This document shows, one piece after another, positions 1 through 8,161 of a DNA stretch of 63,669 nucleotides (position 1 is the first letter of the stretch; the number at the start of each line of letters is the position of its first letter). This stretch comes from a bacterium (GTDB taxonomy: Bacteria > Bacillota > Clostridia > Lachnospirales > Lachnospiraceae). The stretch is taken from positions 1-63,669 of the forward strand of contig SFRL01000017.1 in assembly GCA_004562765.1 (NCBI GenBank). The letters are read 5' to 3'. Below the pieces are notes generated by a model. It was not told the origin of the DNA. It did not search any database and saw nothing but the letters and a program-made list of their open reading frames with translations. Both the position numbers and the translations under genes were made by a program.

Positions 1-446
1 ACATTTTCTACATGGTAAATTGTTTTTCCAGAGCCAAATATATCAAACTCTGATATATAGATCACGATCACAGCCGGCACATCTTTGAAGTCATCTCCCG
101 GCTCCGAATTCTTCACTGTGATCACCGATGCATGATATCTCACCCGCTTTACATGATTACAGGAATCTGAACGCTGAATCTCAATATTATATATAACGTC
201 CTCTTCCCCTTCTACATATGCATCTACCTGAACGGATCTTTTTCCTACGATCCGGATTGATTTCTGAGGATCCAACGTTTCCCTTTTTATCCGGATCTTG
301 GGATTATCCAAAACAACCTGCAATAATTCTTCGCATACATCTGCATCAGCTATGTACTCATCAAAAAAGATATCATCAATTATCCTCAGATTCATGATGA
401 GCTGTCTGTATTCCTCATCAGTCTTTCTTTTCTTTTTTTCTCTCAT
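1..446 (-). CDS. PD-(D/E)XK nuclease family transposase-like protein, cut by window edge
   Basis: An open frame of about 148 codons starts at the ATG at 446 and runs off the left edge, so only the N-terminal part is seen. The protein opens with a very basic stretch (MREKKRKTDEEYRQ), then a helix rich in acidic residues (IIDDIFFDEYIAD), then a beta hairpin with the pattern VQVDAY...YNIEIQ. That Asp followed by Glu-X-Gln is the PD-(D/E)XK core in the form used by the Rpn/PDDEXK transposase-type proteins that are multi-copy in Lachnospiraceae. A purine-rich ribosome binding site (AGAAAGGAATAGG) precedes the ATG. Family membership is well supported; whether it is an active recombination-promoting nuclease or a relic cannot be told, because the C-terminus is outside. 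Confidence 0.75.
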   Translation of the reverse strand, partial: MREKKKRKTDEEYRQLIMNLRIIDDIFFDEYIADADVCEELLQVVLDNPKIRIKRETLDPQKSIRIVGKRSVQVDAYVEGEEDVIYNIEIQRSDSCNHVKRVRYHASVITVKNSEPGDDFKDVPAVIVIYISEFDIFGSGKTIYHVEN

Positions 447-540
447 CCTATTCCTTTCTTTCCACCTAGCACAATCCAGCAATAAATGTTCCATGAAAAA
501 AATTGCAGAGACTCCCTGTGTACTCAAAATAACGCGTTGA

Positions 541-726
541 ACATCAACATTGGAATAAAAAAGAAAGAAGAAACATAGCAAGTAACACACTATGTACATT
601 TTTAATATATCAGTATTGAATTGCAAAATCAAGAGTCTAAATAGCACTGCGTAACTTTACATTACGGATTTAATTGGATAAAGATTACCCACGATGCGCT
701 GATAAAGTATCCGGGCCATTAAATAA
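541..726. other. A/T-rich intergenic stretch, no gene seen
   Basis: This stretch separates the transposase-type gene from the DUF1016 pseudogene. It is A/T-rich and has stop codons in all frames. No convincing promoter or terminator was found. Confidence 0.5.
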
Positions 727-1549
727 TCATTGTTTTACTTTGAAATTAGAATTAATACCCAAACTTGACGAATTATCATCCGCCGATTTTTTTAGTTCAT
801 CATACATCCGAACATACATGTCCATCTGTCCGACATCCTGATGCGTTATTTTACCAATTTTCAAGTCGATCAGCACAAAGCACTTTAAAATGTAATTGTA
901 AAAGACAAGGTCAATATAATAATCTTCTTTCTCCGTCTTGATGTGCTGCTGCCTTGCAACAAACGCATAACCTTTTCCCATTTCCATGAGAAATTTTTGC
1001 AAATTAGAAATAATACTTGATTCTAGCTTTGTTTCATTATAAGCGGAATCTGGTGTAAGTCCCAAAAACTCTACAATTACAGGATTTTTAATGAATTCCA
1101 ATTTATCTTGCTCATATGATTTCACAGGTTTCTGCGCTTCCTCCTGCGCCGGTTCCCTTAGCTGAGATTTAAGCACTCTGTAATAATATTGTGATTCAAC
1201 ATTCCTTTGAAGAGTCCGAACACTCCAAGTTCCTCTAACCGCCTCTTCCTCATACCACGTTCTTGCAGTCTTATCCAAAACCCTTGATCTGGAAAATGTC
1301 TGGATATGCTTTGTAGAACGAATAAAAACTATACAAATTAGATTTCGTAAAACCTTTTCCATATTTCTTCGTGAGTTCTGCAGAAAGCTTTTTTATAATA
1401 CTCGCGCCATATTCGGCACGATTTTCGCCTTTCATTTCTTCCTCTGAAATACGAAAACCAATCAACCAATTTCTTTGTGTCAAAATGGTATTAACGACCC
1501 TATATGCTTCTTTTTGTGACTCTTCAATATAATAATACCAAATTTTCCC
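727..1549 (-). pseudogene. DUF1016 (YhcG-type) PD-(D/E)XK nuclease, broken
   Basis: Two reading frames together resemble one DUF1016/YhcG protein. The upstream part (about 1549 to 1270) carries the N-terminal domain pattern VVNTILTQRNWLIGFRI...RAEYG...KKYGKGFTKSNLYSFYSFYKAYPDIFQ. The downstream part (to 727) carries RTWYEEEA...TWSVRTLQRNVESQYYYR and the nuclease core YYIDLVFYNYILKCFVLIDLKIGKITHQD. Three lesions are visible: the frame starts straight after an in-frame stop near 1550 with no good start; the frame shifts near 1290 and the LSWSHY-type segment expected between the halves is missing; and the C-terminus ends in a short unrelated tail. I read it as a decaying gene. DUF1016 proteins are usually associated with restriction or mobile loci. 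Confidence 0.7.
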
Positions 1550-1797
1550 CTATAATCCAACAGAAAATCAACCTATTGTTTCTTTTCACCCCCATTACAT
1601 AATAACCCATGAGAGCTATACATACATCAAAGACTCTGCTAAAAAGAAAAGACGGGCAGAGACATGCGTCAAAGTCCGTCTTTTTCATATATTTTTTTGA
1701 TTATTTTTCAAACGATGTAGTTATACACTCATAGCACGAACGCCACCTCGATTCCGCGCTGCTCCATCTATGTGTTCGTTTGACTCACATGAAATAT
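1550..1797. other. Intergenic region downstream of prfA
   Basis: No gene is visible. It contains a hairpin with arms 1646-1655 and 1676-1685 (gaaaagacgg / ccgtcttttt) followed by T-runs on both strands, which could be a bidirectional terminator, and the left arm (1731-1743) of an inverted repeat whose right arm lies at the prfA stop codon. Confidence 0.5.
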
Positions 1798-1840
1798 AAA
1801 AAGATCACATCGTCCTGCAAGCAGTCCATGTGATCTTTAT
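1798..1840 (-). terminator. Intrinsic terminator of prfA
   Basis: Read on the minus strand, an 11 bp stem (AAAGATCACAT / ATGTGATCTTT) closes a 17 nt loop and is followed by TTTTTATA. It lies about 18 nt past the prfA stop codon. Confidence 0.8.
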
Positions 1841-1857
1841 TATATTTCGCGTTCGTG

Positions 1858-2928
1858 CTATTCGTTCATGTTTGCCAGCTTCTTTGCCTGGTCTGCCGCT
1901 ATACATGCATCAATGATCTCCTGAATGTCGCCGTTCATGATCTTGTCCAGCTTGTAGAGTGTAAGGTTGATACGGTGGTCGGTGACACGGCCCTGCGGGA
2001 AGTTGTAGGTACGGATCTTCTCGGAGCGGTCGCCGGTTCCGATCTGGCTGCGTCTTGCCTCTGACTCTGCATCCTGCTGTTTCTGGAGTTCCAGATCGTA
2101 CAGCTTGGAGCGCAGGAGTGCAAATGCTTTCTCCTTATTCTGAAGCTGTGACTTCTCGGTCTGGCTGTAGATCACGATTCCGGTGGGATAATGGGTCAGT
2201 CGCACGGCGGAGTCCGTTGTGTTGACACACTGTCCACCGTTTCCGGATGCACGCATGACATCGATACGGATATCTTTCTCATCGATCTGAACATCCACAT
2301 CCTCTGCCTCCGGCATTACGGCTACGGTACAGGTGGATGTCTGGATACGTCCCTGTGATTCGGTCTCCGGTACACGCTGTACACGATGTACGCCTGATTC
2401 ATATTTCAAAACGGAATATGCGCCTGCTCCGGTGACCATAAAGTCTACAGACTTCATACCACCGATACCTGTCTCGTCCGCTTCCAGCGTCTCCACTTTC
2501 CAGCGGCGGCTCTCCGCATAATGCACATACATGCGGTAGATCTCTGCCGCAAACAGCGCAGCCTCCTCGCCGCCTGCACCGGCGCGGATCTCCACGATCA
2601 CGTTCTTGTCATCGTTCGGGTCCTTCGGGAGCAGCAGGATCTTCAGCTTATCCTCCAGCTCTGCCACATTCGCCTTTGCCTCGTTCAATTCTTCTTTCGC
2701 AAGCTCCTTCATGTCCTCGTCGCTCTCCTCGTCGAGCAGCACAAGGGCATCCTCGATCGCCTGCTTATTCTTTTTGTACTCTCTGTATGCCTCCACGATC
2801 GGAGTCAGATCACTCTGCTCCTTCATGAGCTTGCGGAAACGGTTGGCATCGTTTGCCACATCCGGCTCGGAAAGCTCGCTCATGATCTCCTCATATCGAA
2901 CTAACAAATCCTCTAACTTATCAAACAT
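1858..2928 (-). CDS. prfA: Peptide chain release factor 1
   Basis: This 356-residue protein is full length for RF1, which recognises UAA and UAG stop codons in the ribosomal A site and triggers peptide release. The tripeptide codon-recognition motif appears as PET at residues 187-189 in VPETESQGRIQ. The catalytic GGQ is at 231-233 in the context ASGNGGQCVNTTDSAVR. The preceding GAGGEEAALFA segment is also typical. The gene follows prmC by 12 nt, so the enzyme that methylates the GGQ glutamine and its substrate are co-transcribed. Termination is at the hairpin just downstream. Confidence 0.97.
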   Translation of the reverse strand: MFDKLEDLLVRYEEIMSELSEPDVANDANRFRKLMKEQSDLTPIVEAYREYKKNKQAIEDALVLLDEESDEDMKELAKEELNEAKANVAELEDKLKILLLPKDPNDDKNVIVEIRAGAGGEEAALFAAEIYRMYVHYAESRRWKVETLEADETGIGGMKSVDFMVTGAGAYSVLKYESGVHRVQRVPETESQGRIQTSTCTVAVMPEAEDVDVQIDEKDIRIDVMRASGNGGQCVNTTDSAVRLTHYPTGIVIYSQTEKSQLQNKEKAFALLRSKLYDLELQKQQDAESEARRSQIGTGDRSEKIRTYNFPQGRVTDHRINLTLYKLDKIMNGDIQEIIDACIAADQAKKLANMNE

Positions 2929-2940
2929 TTTGTTTCTCCT

Positions 2941-3771
2941 TTATTTGAGTTGCCCTTTTACCACGCGGTCATTTCCTGCAAGATCCTTGATGACTGCCAC
3001 ATCTGCGAAGCCTGCCTCTCGCATGAGACGCTGTACCTCCTGTCCCTGATCATAACCGATCTCAAAGAACAGATATCCGTTTTCCTTCAAATACTGCGGC
3101 GCTTCCTCTGTGATCTTCCGATAAAAATCCAGCCCGTCCACACCGCCGTCCAACGCCTGTATAGGCTCAAACTGCGCCACCTCCGGCATCAGTCTGGGGA
3201 TCTCTGCCTGAGCGATATACGGCGGATTTGATACGATCACGTCGTACGATCCGCTCACGTTGTCAAACAGATTGCCGCGCACCCATTCCGCCTCCAGATC
3301 ATGCAGTTTTGCATTTTCCTTCGCCACCAAAAGCGCCTGCTTGCTGACATCACTGCCTGTGCCGCGCACGGTAGGTGCATTTTTTAAGATACTGAGCAGG
3401 ATACAGCCGGAACCGGTACACAGATCCAGCACCTCCATCTGTGGCTCTATGACTTTTAATGTCTCCTCCACAAGTGTTTCCGTATCCTGTCTGGGGATGA
3501 GTACATTGGAATTGACCTTAAAGGTCATGCCCATAAACTCCTGCTCACCGGTAATATACTGCAGCGGAACATGTTCTGCGCGCTTTTCCAGCACACGCTC
3601 ATACTCTGTGAGCACCTCCGGCTCCACTTCCTCGTTTATATGCGTAAAATAAAAGCTCCGGTCGATCTTTGCCACCATCTCCAGCAGCAGCCATGCATCG
3701 ATCTTTGCGTCCATGACTCCCGCTTCCTGCAGCAGCAGCTCGCCCTTTTGCTCTGCCTGCTTATATGTCAT
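2941..3771 (-). CDS. prmC: Release factor glutamine N5-methyltransferase
   Basis: This 276-residue SAM-dependent methyltransferase modifies the glutamine of the GGQ motif in RF1 and RF2. It has the N-terminal helical domain, the SAM-binding loop LDLCTGSGCI at about 115-124 and the diagnostic NPPY motif at 182-185, which binds the substrate glutamine. Its length is normal for PrmC. It is placed directly upstream of prfA and downstream of the DUF1385 gene, the usual order in Clostridia. No anomalies are seen. Confidence 0.96.
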   Translation of the reverse strand: MTYKQAEQKGELLLQEAGVMDAKIDAWLLLEMVAKIDRSFYFTHINEEVEPEVLTEYERVLEKRAEHVPLQYITGEQEFMGMTFKVNSNVLIPRQDTETLVEETLKVIEPQMEVLDLCTGSGCILLSILKNAPTVRGTGSDVSKQALLVAKENAKLHDLEAEWVRGNLFDNVSGSYDVIVSNPPYIAQAEIPRLMPEVAQFEPIQALDGGVDGLDFYRKITEEAPQYLKENGYLFFEIGYDQGQEVQRLMREAGFADVAVIKDLAGNDRVVKGQLK

Positions 3772-3807
3772 ATGCCGGCCTCCTTCGATCTGCCCAAAAA
3801 AGCGGCA

Positions 3808-4737
3808 TCATATTTTTTCATCACGCATCTGCTGTACATAATCTTTCCAGTCGAACACCGCCTCCACGGACGCGATGCCAACCTCGATCATATCATCATC
3901 CGGTTCTCTGGTCGTCAGCTTCTGCAACAGCATACCGGGCTTGCTGAGCAGTCCGATGATCTTACCCTCACTGCGTCCTGCCAAACGGATCAGTTCATAA
4001 GAAATACCCGCGATGAGCGGGATCAGAAGGATCCGCACCACAACACGAAGCACCGGTGACTCTACCCGGATAAATATAAATAAGATCACACTGACAATGA
4101 CTACAAAAAAGAGAAAACTGGTGCCGCAGCGCTTATGTAGGCGGGAATTCTTCTTCACATTTTCCACCGTCAGATCCATGCCGTTCTCAATGCAGTTGAT
4201 GCACTTATGCTCTGCGCCATGGTACATGTACACCCGCTGAATGTCCTTCATCAGGGAAATGCCCACCACATAGGCAAGAAAGATCGCCACGCGGATCACA
4301 CCTTCTGCCACCGCGATACCGGTATCTGACCAGCCCAGACGTGTAAAAAATGTGGACAACCAGTACGGGAGCAGCATAAAGATCGCCACCGCCAGAACAA
4401 TGGACAATGCGACCGTGCCGCCCATCATTGCATCCTCTTTTTTCTTTGCTTTTGCTGCCTCATCTGCACTGACCTCTTTTTTCTCTCCTTCCTCTTCAAA
4501 AAACGAAGCGGAATAGGTGAGACTGCTCATACCGAGCACCAGCGAATCGATAAAATTTACGACTCCGCGCACCAGCGGCAGCCTGACAAAGGAACCGTTG
4601 CCAAAGATACCCTTATATTCTTTTTTTTCTACGATAATTTCTCCATCACTCTTCCGGACTGCCACTGCGTAGGTGTCCTTGTTCTTCATCATGACACCTT
4701 CCATCACAGCTTGTCCGCCGATTCCCGAATATTTCAT
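3808..4737 (-). CDS. DUF1385 family membrane protein
   Basis: A 309-residue protein of the DUF1385 family (YqhQ-like), beginning MKYSGIGGQAVMEGVMMKN, the family's N-terminal signature. Two or more hydrophobic helices are visible in the middle (VALSIVLAVAIFMLLPYWLS, VIRVAIFLAYVVGISLM) and another near the C-terminus (FFVVIVSVILFIFI), and YHGAEHKCINC is a conserved His/Cys motif. I chose the ATG at 4737, not one 21 nt upstream, because AGGAG lies 7 nt before it. The function is not established. The position between rpmE and prmC is conserved in Clostridia. Confidence 0.9.
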   Translation of the reverse strand: MKYSGIGGQAVMEGVMMKNKDTYAVAVRKSDGEIIVEKKEYKGIFGNGSFVRLPLVRGVVNFIDSLVLGMSSLTYSASFFEEEGEKKEVSADEAAKAKKKEDAMMGGTVALSIVLAVAIFMLLPYWLSTFFTRLGWSDTGIAVAEGVIRVAIFLAYVVGISLMKDIQRVYMYHGAEHKCINCIENGMDLTVENVKKNSRLHKRCGTSFLFFVVIVSVILFIFIRVESPVLRVVVRILLIPLIAGISYELIRLAGRSEGKIIGLLSKPGMLLQKLTTREPDDDMIEVGIASVEAVFDWKDYVQQMRDEKI

Positions 4738-4800
4738 TTCTGTTCTCCTGTGCCACATTTTTCATGCATAATGACACAATTCAAAAAATCCATCAAGCGA

Positions 4801-4835
4801 AAAAAAAGGTCGAAGCTTTAGCAACTTCAACCTTT
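4801..4835 (-). terminator. Intrinsic terminator after rpmE
   Basis: On the minus strand the stem AAAGGTTGAAG / CTTCGACCTTT (arms 4825-4835 and 4805-4815) is followed by a run of T. It sits 13 nt past the rpmE stop and would limit read-through into the DUF1385-prmC-prfA genes. Confidence 0.8.
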
Positions 4836-4847
4836 GTTTCCATGTTT

Positions 4848-5048
4848 TTATTTCATGCCGTATTTCTTGTTGAACTGCTCAATACGTCCGCGTGCCTGGT
4901 TAGCCTTCTGCTGTCCGGTATAGAACGGATGGCACTTAGAACAAATCTCAACATGGATCTCTTTCTTTGTAGAACCAGTGACAAATGTGTTACCACAGTT
5001 ACAGGTAACGGTTGCCTCATAGTATTCGGGCTGAATTTCTGTCTGCAT
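4848..5048 (-). CDS. rpmE: 50S ribosomal protein L31 (zinc-binding form)
   Basis: A 66-residue L31 of the cysteine-containing class. TCNCGNTF and ICSKCHPFYTGQQK supply the zinc-binding cysteines. I chose the ATG at 5048; a GTG 9 nt upstream is possible but overlaps the GAGGTG ribosome binding site. The protein sits on the 50S central protuberance and bridges to the 30S head. The zinc form is normally used under zinc-sufficient conditions. It is downstream of rho and upstream of its own terminator. Confidence 0.96.
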   Translation of the reverse strand: MQTEIQPEYYEATVTCNCGNTFVTGSTKKEIHVEICSKCHPFYTGQQKANQARGRIEQFNKKYGMK

Positions 5049-5209
5049 CTTTTTCACCTCACATACTCGAATTTTTATCTATGGTAACTGTCCAGTCACT
5101 TCGCAGTTTCTTTTCAGTTACATGACATGCTTTGTCTGTCGCATACTCACAACAGCTTATTCATTGTAGCATAACGATATCTGTAATGCAAGCAATTTTT
5201 ACAAAACTC

Positions 5210-6718
5210 TTACAAAAACTTCTTTTTACGCACCTGCTGCACATACTCGTAATTATTTCGGGTATGTGCGAACATATTCAGTATATTCTCTACCGCCTCA
5301 TCGGTCTTCATGCCGTTGATCGCGCGGCGCATGATATTCACTGCTTCCTGCTCCTCCGGATCAAGCAGCAGATCCTCCCGGCGTGTGCTGGATTTCGTGA
5401 TATCCAGTGCCGGAAATACACGTCTTTCCGAAAGCTTGCGGTCTAAGACAAGCTCCATATTTCCGGTCCCCTTGAACTCCTCGTAGACAACATCGTCCAT
5501 CTTGCTTCCGGTATCAACAAGAGCCGTGGCAAGGATCGTCAGGCTGCCGCCCTCACGCATATTGCGGGCTGCACCGAAAAATCGCTTCGGCATATGGAGT
5601 GCTGCCGGATCAAGACCACCGGACAATGTTCGTCCACTGGGCGGAACCGTCAGGTTGTAGGCACGTGCCAGTCTTGTAATGGAATCCAGCAGGATCATGA
5701 CATCCTTTCCGTGCTCCACAAGGCGCTTTGCGCGCTCCACAACCATCTCGGACACACGTTTGTGCCGCTCGGGCTGCTCATCAAAGGTGGAGTAGATAAC
5801 CTCCACGTTATCACCCTCAATTGCTTCCTTGATGTCCGTGACCTCCTCCGGACGCTCATCGATCAGAAGGATGATCAGATGCATCTCCGGATTATTCTGT
5901 TTCACAGACTTTGCTACCTCTTTTAATAATGTCGTCTTTCCGGCTTTCGGCGGTGAAACGATCATTCCTCGCTGTCCCTTTCCGATCGGTGAGACCAGAT
6001 CCACGATACGCATCGCCAGTCCGCTGCGGTTCGTCTCCAGGCGCAGACGCTCGTTGGGAAAGATCGGTGTCAGATCCTCGAAATTTTTACGCTTTGCCGC
6101 CACGGAAGGCGGATAACCATTGATCGTTGTGATGTACAACAACGCTGAAAACTTTTCACTCTGCGTTTTGATCCTTGTGTTTCCGCAGACAATATCACCG
6201 GTTTTCAAGCGGAAACGGCGGATCTGGGACGGTGACACATAGACATCATTTTCTCCGGGCAGATAGTTGGCACAGCGGATAAATCCGTATCCTTCCTGCA
6301 TGACCTCCAGGATTCCGTTGGCGGTGATACCGCTGTCCAGACTGGAATTGATCTGCTCAGACTGATCCAGATCTTCTTCCGCGGATGCACCGGTGCGCGC
6401 CTCCCCGCGGGTGTCCTTCTGCGGGCGTGTGGAGCGCTGTTGATGTTCCTGTCGCGCCGGACGCTCCGACGGCTTTTCCGTTGCGGTTTTATCTGGTGCC
6501 ACAGTCTCTTTTGACGCTTTTTCCCTCGTGTTCTCCTTCTGACGGGCAGCTTCCTCTTCATGCTTTTTGATCTGTTCCAGACGACGGTCCTCCGCAACCA
6601 TCGCATCCACGACCTCCGCTTTTTTCAGCGCAGATATGTTTTTCAGCCCTCTCGCCTTCGCCAGATCCTTGAGTGCCACCACACTGAGTGATTCATACTT
6701 TTCTCGCATACTTGCCAT
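5210..6718 (-). CDS. rho: Transcription termination factor Rho
   Basis: This 502-residue protein is longer than the E. coli form of about 419 because of an insert. Order: N-terminal Rho_N helix bundle (1-45), a charged low-complexity segment rich in Lys, Glu, Arg and Gln (about 50-125), the cold-shock-like RNA-binding domain (134-185, with YGFIR), and the RecA-type ATPase. The Walker A is SPPKAGKTT at about 255-263, and the Walker B region is VMILLDSITRLARAYN. The motor hexamer translocates on RNA and terminates transcription. AGGAG stands 10 nt before the ATG at 6718. The gene heads the rpmE-DUF1385-prmC-prfA series. Confidence 0.97.
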   Translation of the reverse strand: MASMREKYESLSVVALKDLAKARGLKNISALKKAEVVDAMVAEDRRLEQIKKHEEEAARQKENTREKASKETVAPDKTATEKPSERPARQEHQQRSTRPQKDTRGEARTGASAEEDLDQSEQINSSLDSGITANGILEVMQEGYGFIRCANYLPGENDVYVSPSQIRRFRLKTGDIVCGNTRIKTQSEKFSALLYITTINGYPPSVAAKRKNFEDLTPIFPNERLRLETNRSGLAMRIVDLVSPIGKGQRGMIVSPPKAGKTTLLKEVAKSVKQNNPEMHLIILLIDERPEEVTDIKEAIEGDNVEVIYSTFDEQPERHKRVSEMVVERAKRLVEHGKDVMILLDSITRLARAYNLTVPPSGRTLSGGLDPAALHMPKRFFGAARNMREGGSLTILATALVDTGSKMDDVVYEEFKGTGNMELVLDRKLSERRVFPALDITKSSTRREDLLLDPEEQEAVNIMRRAINGMKTDEAVENILNMFAHTRNNYEYVQQVRKKKFL

Positions 6719-6803
6719 ACTTTAAAATCTCCTACTATAAAAAAACATACTGATGCTACATACTTATCCTTTATAAAAATAAAAACGGGGAAACAATGAT
6801 TAT

Positions 6804-6827
6804 TACCGGAACCTGTGATATCCGGTA
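6804..6827 (-). promoter_or_regulatory. Hairpin in the rho 5' leader
   Basis: The dyad TACCGGA / TCCGGTA with a 10 nt spacer lies in the untranslated region between the putative rho promoter and start. Rho leaders can be autoregulated in other bacteria; here only the dyad itself is seen. Confidence 0.35.
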
Positions 6828-6848
6828 CGCGATCATAGAATATTTTTG

Positions 6849-6854
6849 ATTATA
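6849..6854 (-). promoter_or_regulatory. Possible rho promoter -10
   Basis: TATAAT on the minus strand, about 130 nt upstream of the rho start. The -35 at the proper distance (TTCCTA) is poor, so this is tentative. Confidence 0.4.
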
Positions 6855-6907
6855 CACCATTCGCCCCGGAATAGGAAGTGTTTTTTTCTGTCCCCCGGAA
6901 TCGTCAC

Positions 6908-6936
6908 TTGAAAATAAAAAATGTTATGGTTATAAT
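6908..6936 (+). promoter_or_regulatory. Promoter of the malic enzyme operon
   Basis: TTGAAA (6908-6913) and TATAAT (6931-6936) are separated by 17 nt, close to the sigma-A consensus. The start codon of the malic enzyme gene follows 42 nt downstream. Confidence 0.85.
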
Positions 6937-6978
6937 AAGGAATAAATATATGACAGATACATAAGTAAGGAGCGAATC

Positions 6979-8130
6979 ATGGATCAGAAAGAAAAAGCAA
7001 TCAAGCTGCACAGAGAATGGAATGGAAAGCTGGTAACGACCTCCAAGGCACCGGTCAAGGATCGCGAAGCATTGGCGATCGCCTACACCCCTGGTGTTGC
7101 GGAGCCCTGCAAGATCATCGCGGAGCACCCGGAGGAAGTTTATAACTATACGATCAAGGCAAATACGGTAGCCGTTGTCTCTGACGGCAGCGCCGTTCTG
7201 GGTCTCGGAAATATCGGTGCATATGCCGCTATGCCTGTCATGGAAGGTAAATGTGTACTTTTCAAGGAATTCGGTGATGTAAACGCCGTTCCGATCTGTC
7301 TGGATACACAGGATACGGAGGAGATCATCCAGACAGTTAAAAACATTGCCCCCTGCTTTGGCGGCATCAACTTAGAGGACATTTCCGCTCCCCGCTGTTT
7401 TGAGATTGAGGAGCGCCTGAAAAAAATGCTGGACATCCCCGTATTCCACGATGATCAGCACGGCACCGCGATCGTCGTTCTGGCAGGTATCATCAACGGT
7501 CTGCGCGTCACCGGCAAGAAAAAAGAGGACTGCAAGGTCGTCGTCAACGGCGCAGGTTCTGCGGGCGTTGCCATCACAAAGCTGCTCTTGAATTACGGTT
7601 TTCCCAACGTCACCATGTGTGACAAGGAAGGCATCATCGGTCCCGATTATCCGAATCTGAACTGGATGCAGCAGGAAATGACAAAAGTGACAAACTTAAG
7701 CCATGCGACCGGAACACTCGCCGATGCGTTAAAGGGCGCAGATATTTTTGTCGGTGTATCCGCTCCCGGCATCGTATCTGCTGAAATGGTAGCTTCCATG
7801 AACAAGGATTCCATCCTGTTTGCAATGGCAAATCCGGTACCGGAGATCATGCCCGATGTTGCAAAGGCTGCCGGTGCACGTATCGTCGGAACCGGACGCA
7901 GTGATTTCCCGAATCAGGTCAACAACGTCGTTGCTTTCCCCGGTATCTTCCGCGGTGCACTGGAAGGTCATGCAAAACAGATCACCGAAGAAATGAAGCT
8001 GGCTGCAGCTGAGGCAATTGCGGGTCTTGTATCTGACGAACAGCTCAGCGATGATTTCATCATGCCGGAGGCATTTGATCCCCGTGTTGCCGATGTAGTG
8101 AGCAAGGCAGTGCGCGATCACATCCGCTAA
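6979..8130 (+). CDS. NAD-dependent malic enzyme
   Basis: This 383-residue protein matches the short bacterial malic enzyme that oxidatively decarboxylates malate to pyruvate. Visible motifs are YTPGVAEPC (36-44), SDGSAVLGLGNIG (68-80), the metal-binding acids in NLED (131-134) and FHDDQHGTA (156-164), and the nucleotide-binding GAGSAG at 191-196. The C-terminal phosphotransacetylase-like domain of the long form is absent. NAD preference is inferred from the short size. A strong promoter and AAGGAG ribosome binding site precede it. It is first in a three-gene plus-strand unit. Confidence 0.93.
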   Translation: MDQKEKAIKLHREWNGKLVTTSKAPVKDREALAIAYTPGVAEPCKIIAEHPEEVYNYTIKANTVAVVSDGSAVLGLGNIGAYAAMPVMEGKCVLFKEFGDVNAVPICLDTQDTEEIIQTVKNIAPCFGGINLEDISAPRCFEIEERLKKMLDIPVFHDDQHGTAIVVLAGIINGLRVTGKKKEDCKVVVNGAGSAGVAITKLLLNYGFPNVTMCDKEGIIGPDYPNLNWMQQEMTKVTNLSHATGTLADALKGADIFVGVSAPGIVSAEMVASMNKDSILFAMANPVPEIMPDVAKAAGARIVGTGRSDFPNQVNNVVAFPGIFRGALEGHAKQITEEMKLAAAEAIAGLVSDEQLSDDFIMPEAFDPRVADVVSKAVRDHIR

Positions 8131-8161
8131 TGCTATGCCGGAATGATTTTGAGGTATCGGT

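Noticed and set aside
298..540. Plus-strand 80-codon frame opposite the transposase-type gene
   Set aside because: It is antisense to a frame with clear PD-(D/E)XK motifs and has Ser/Leu-biased, meaningless composition.
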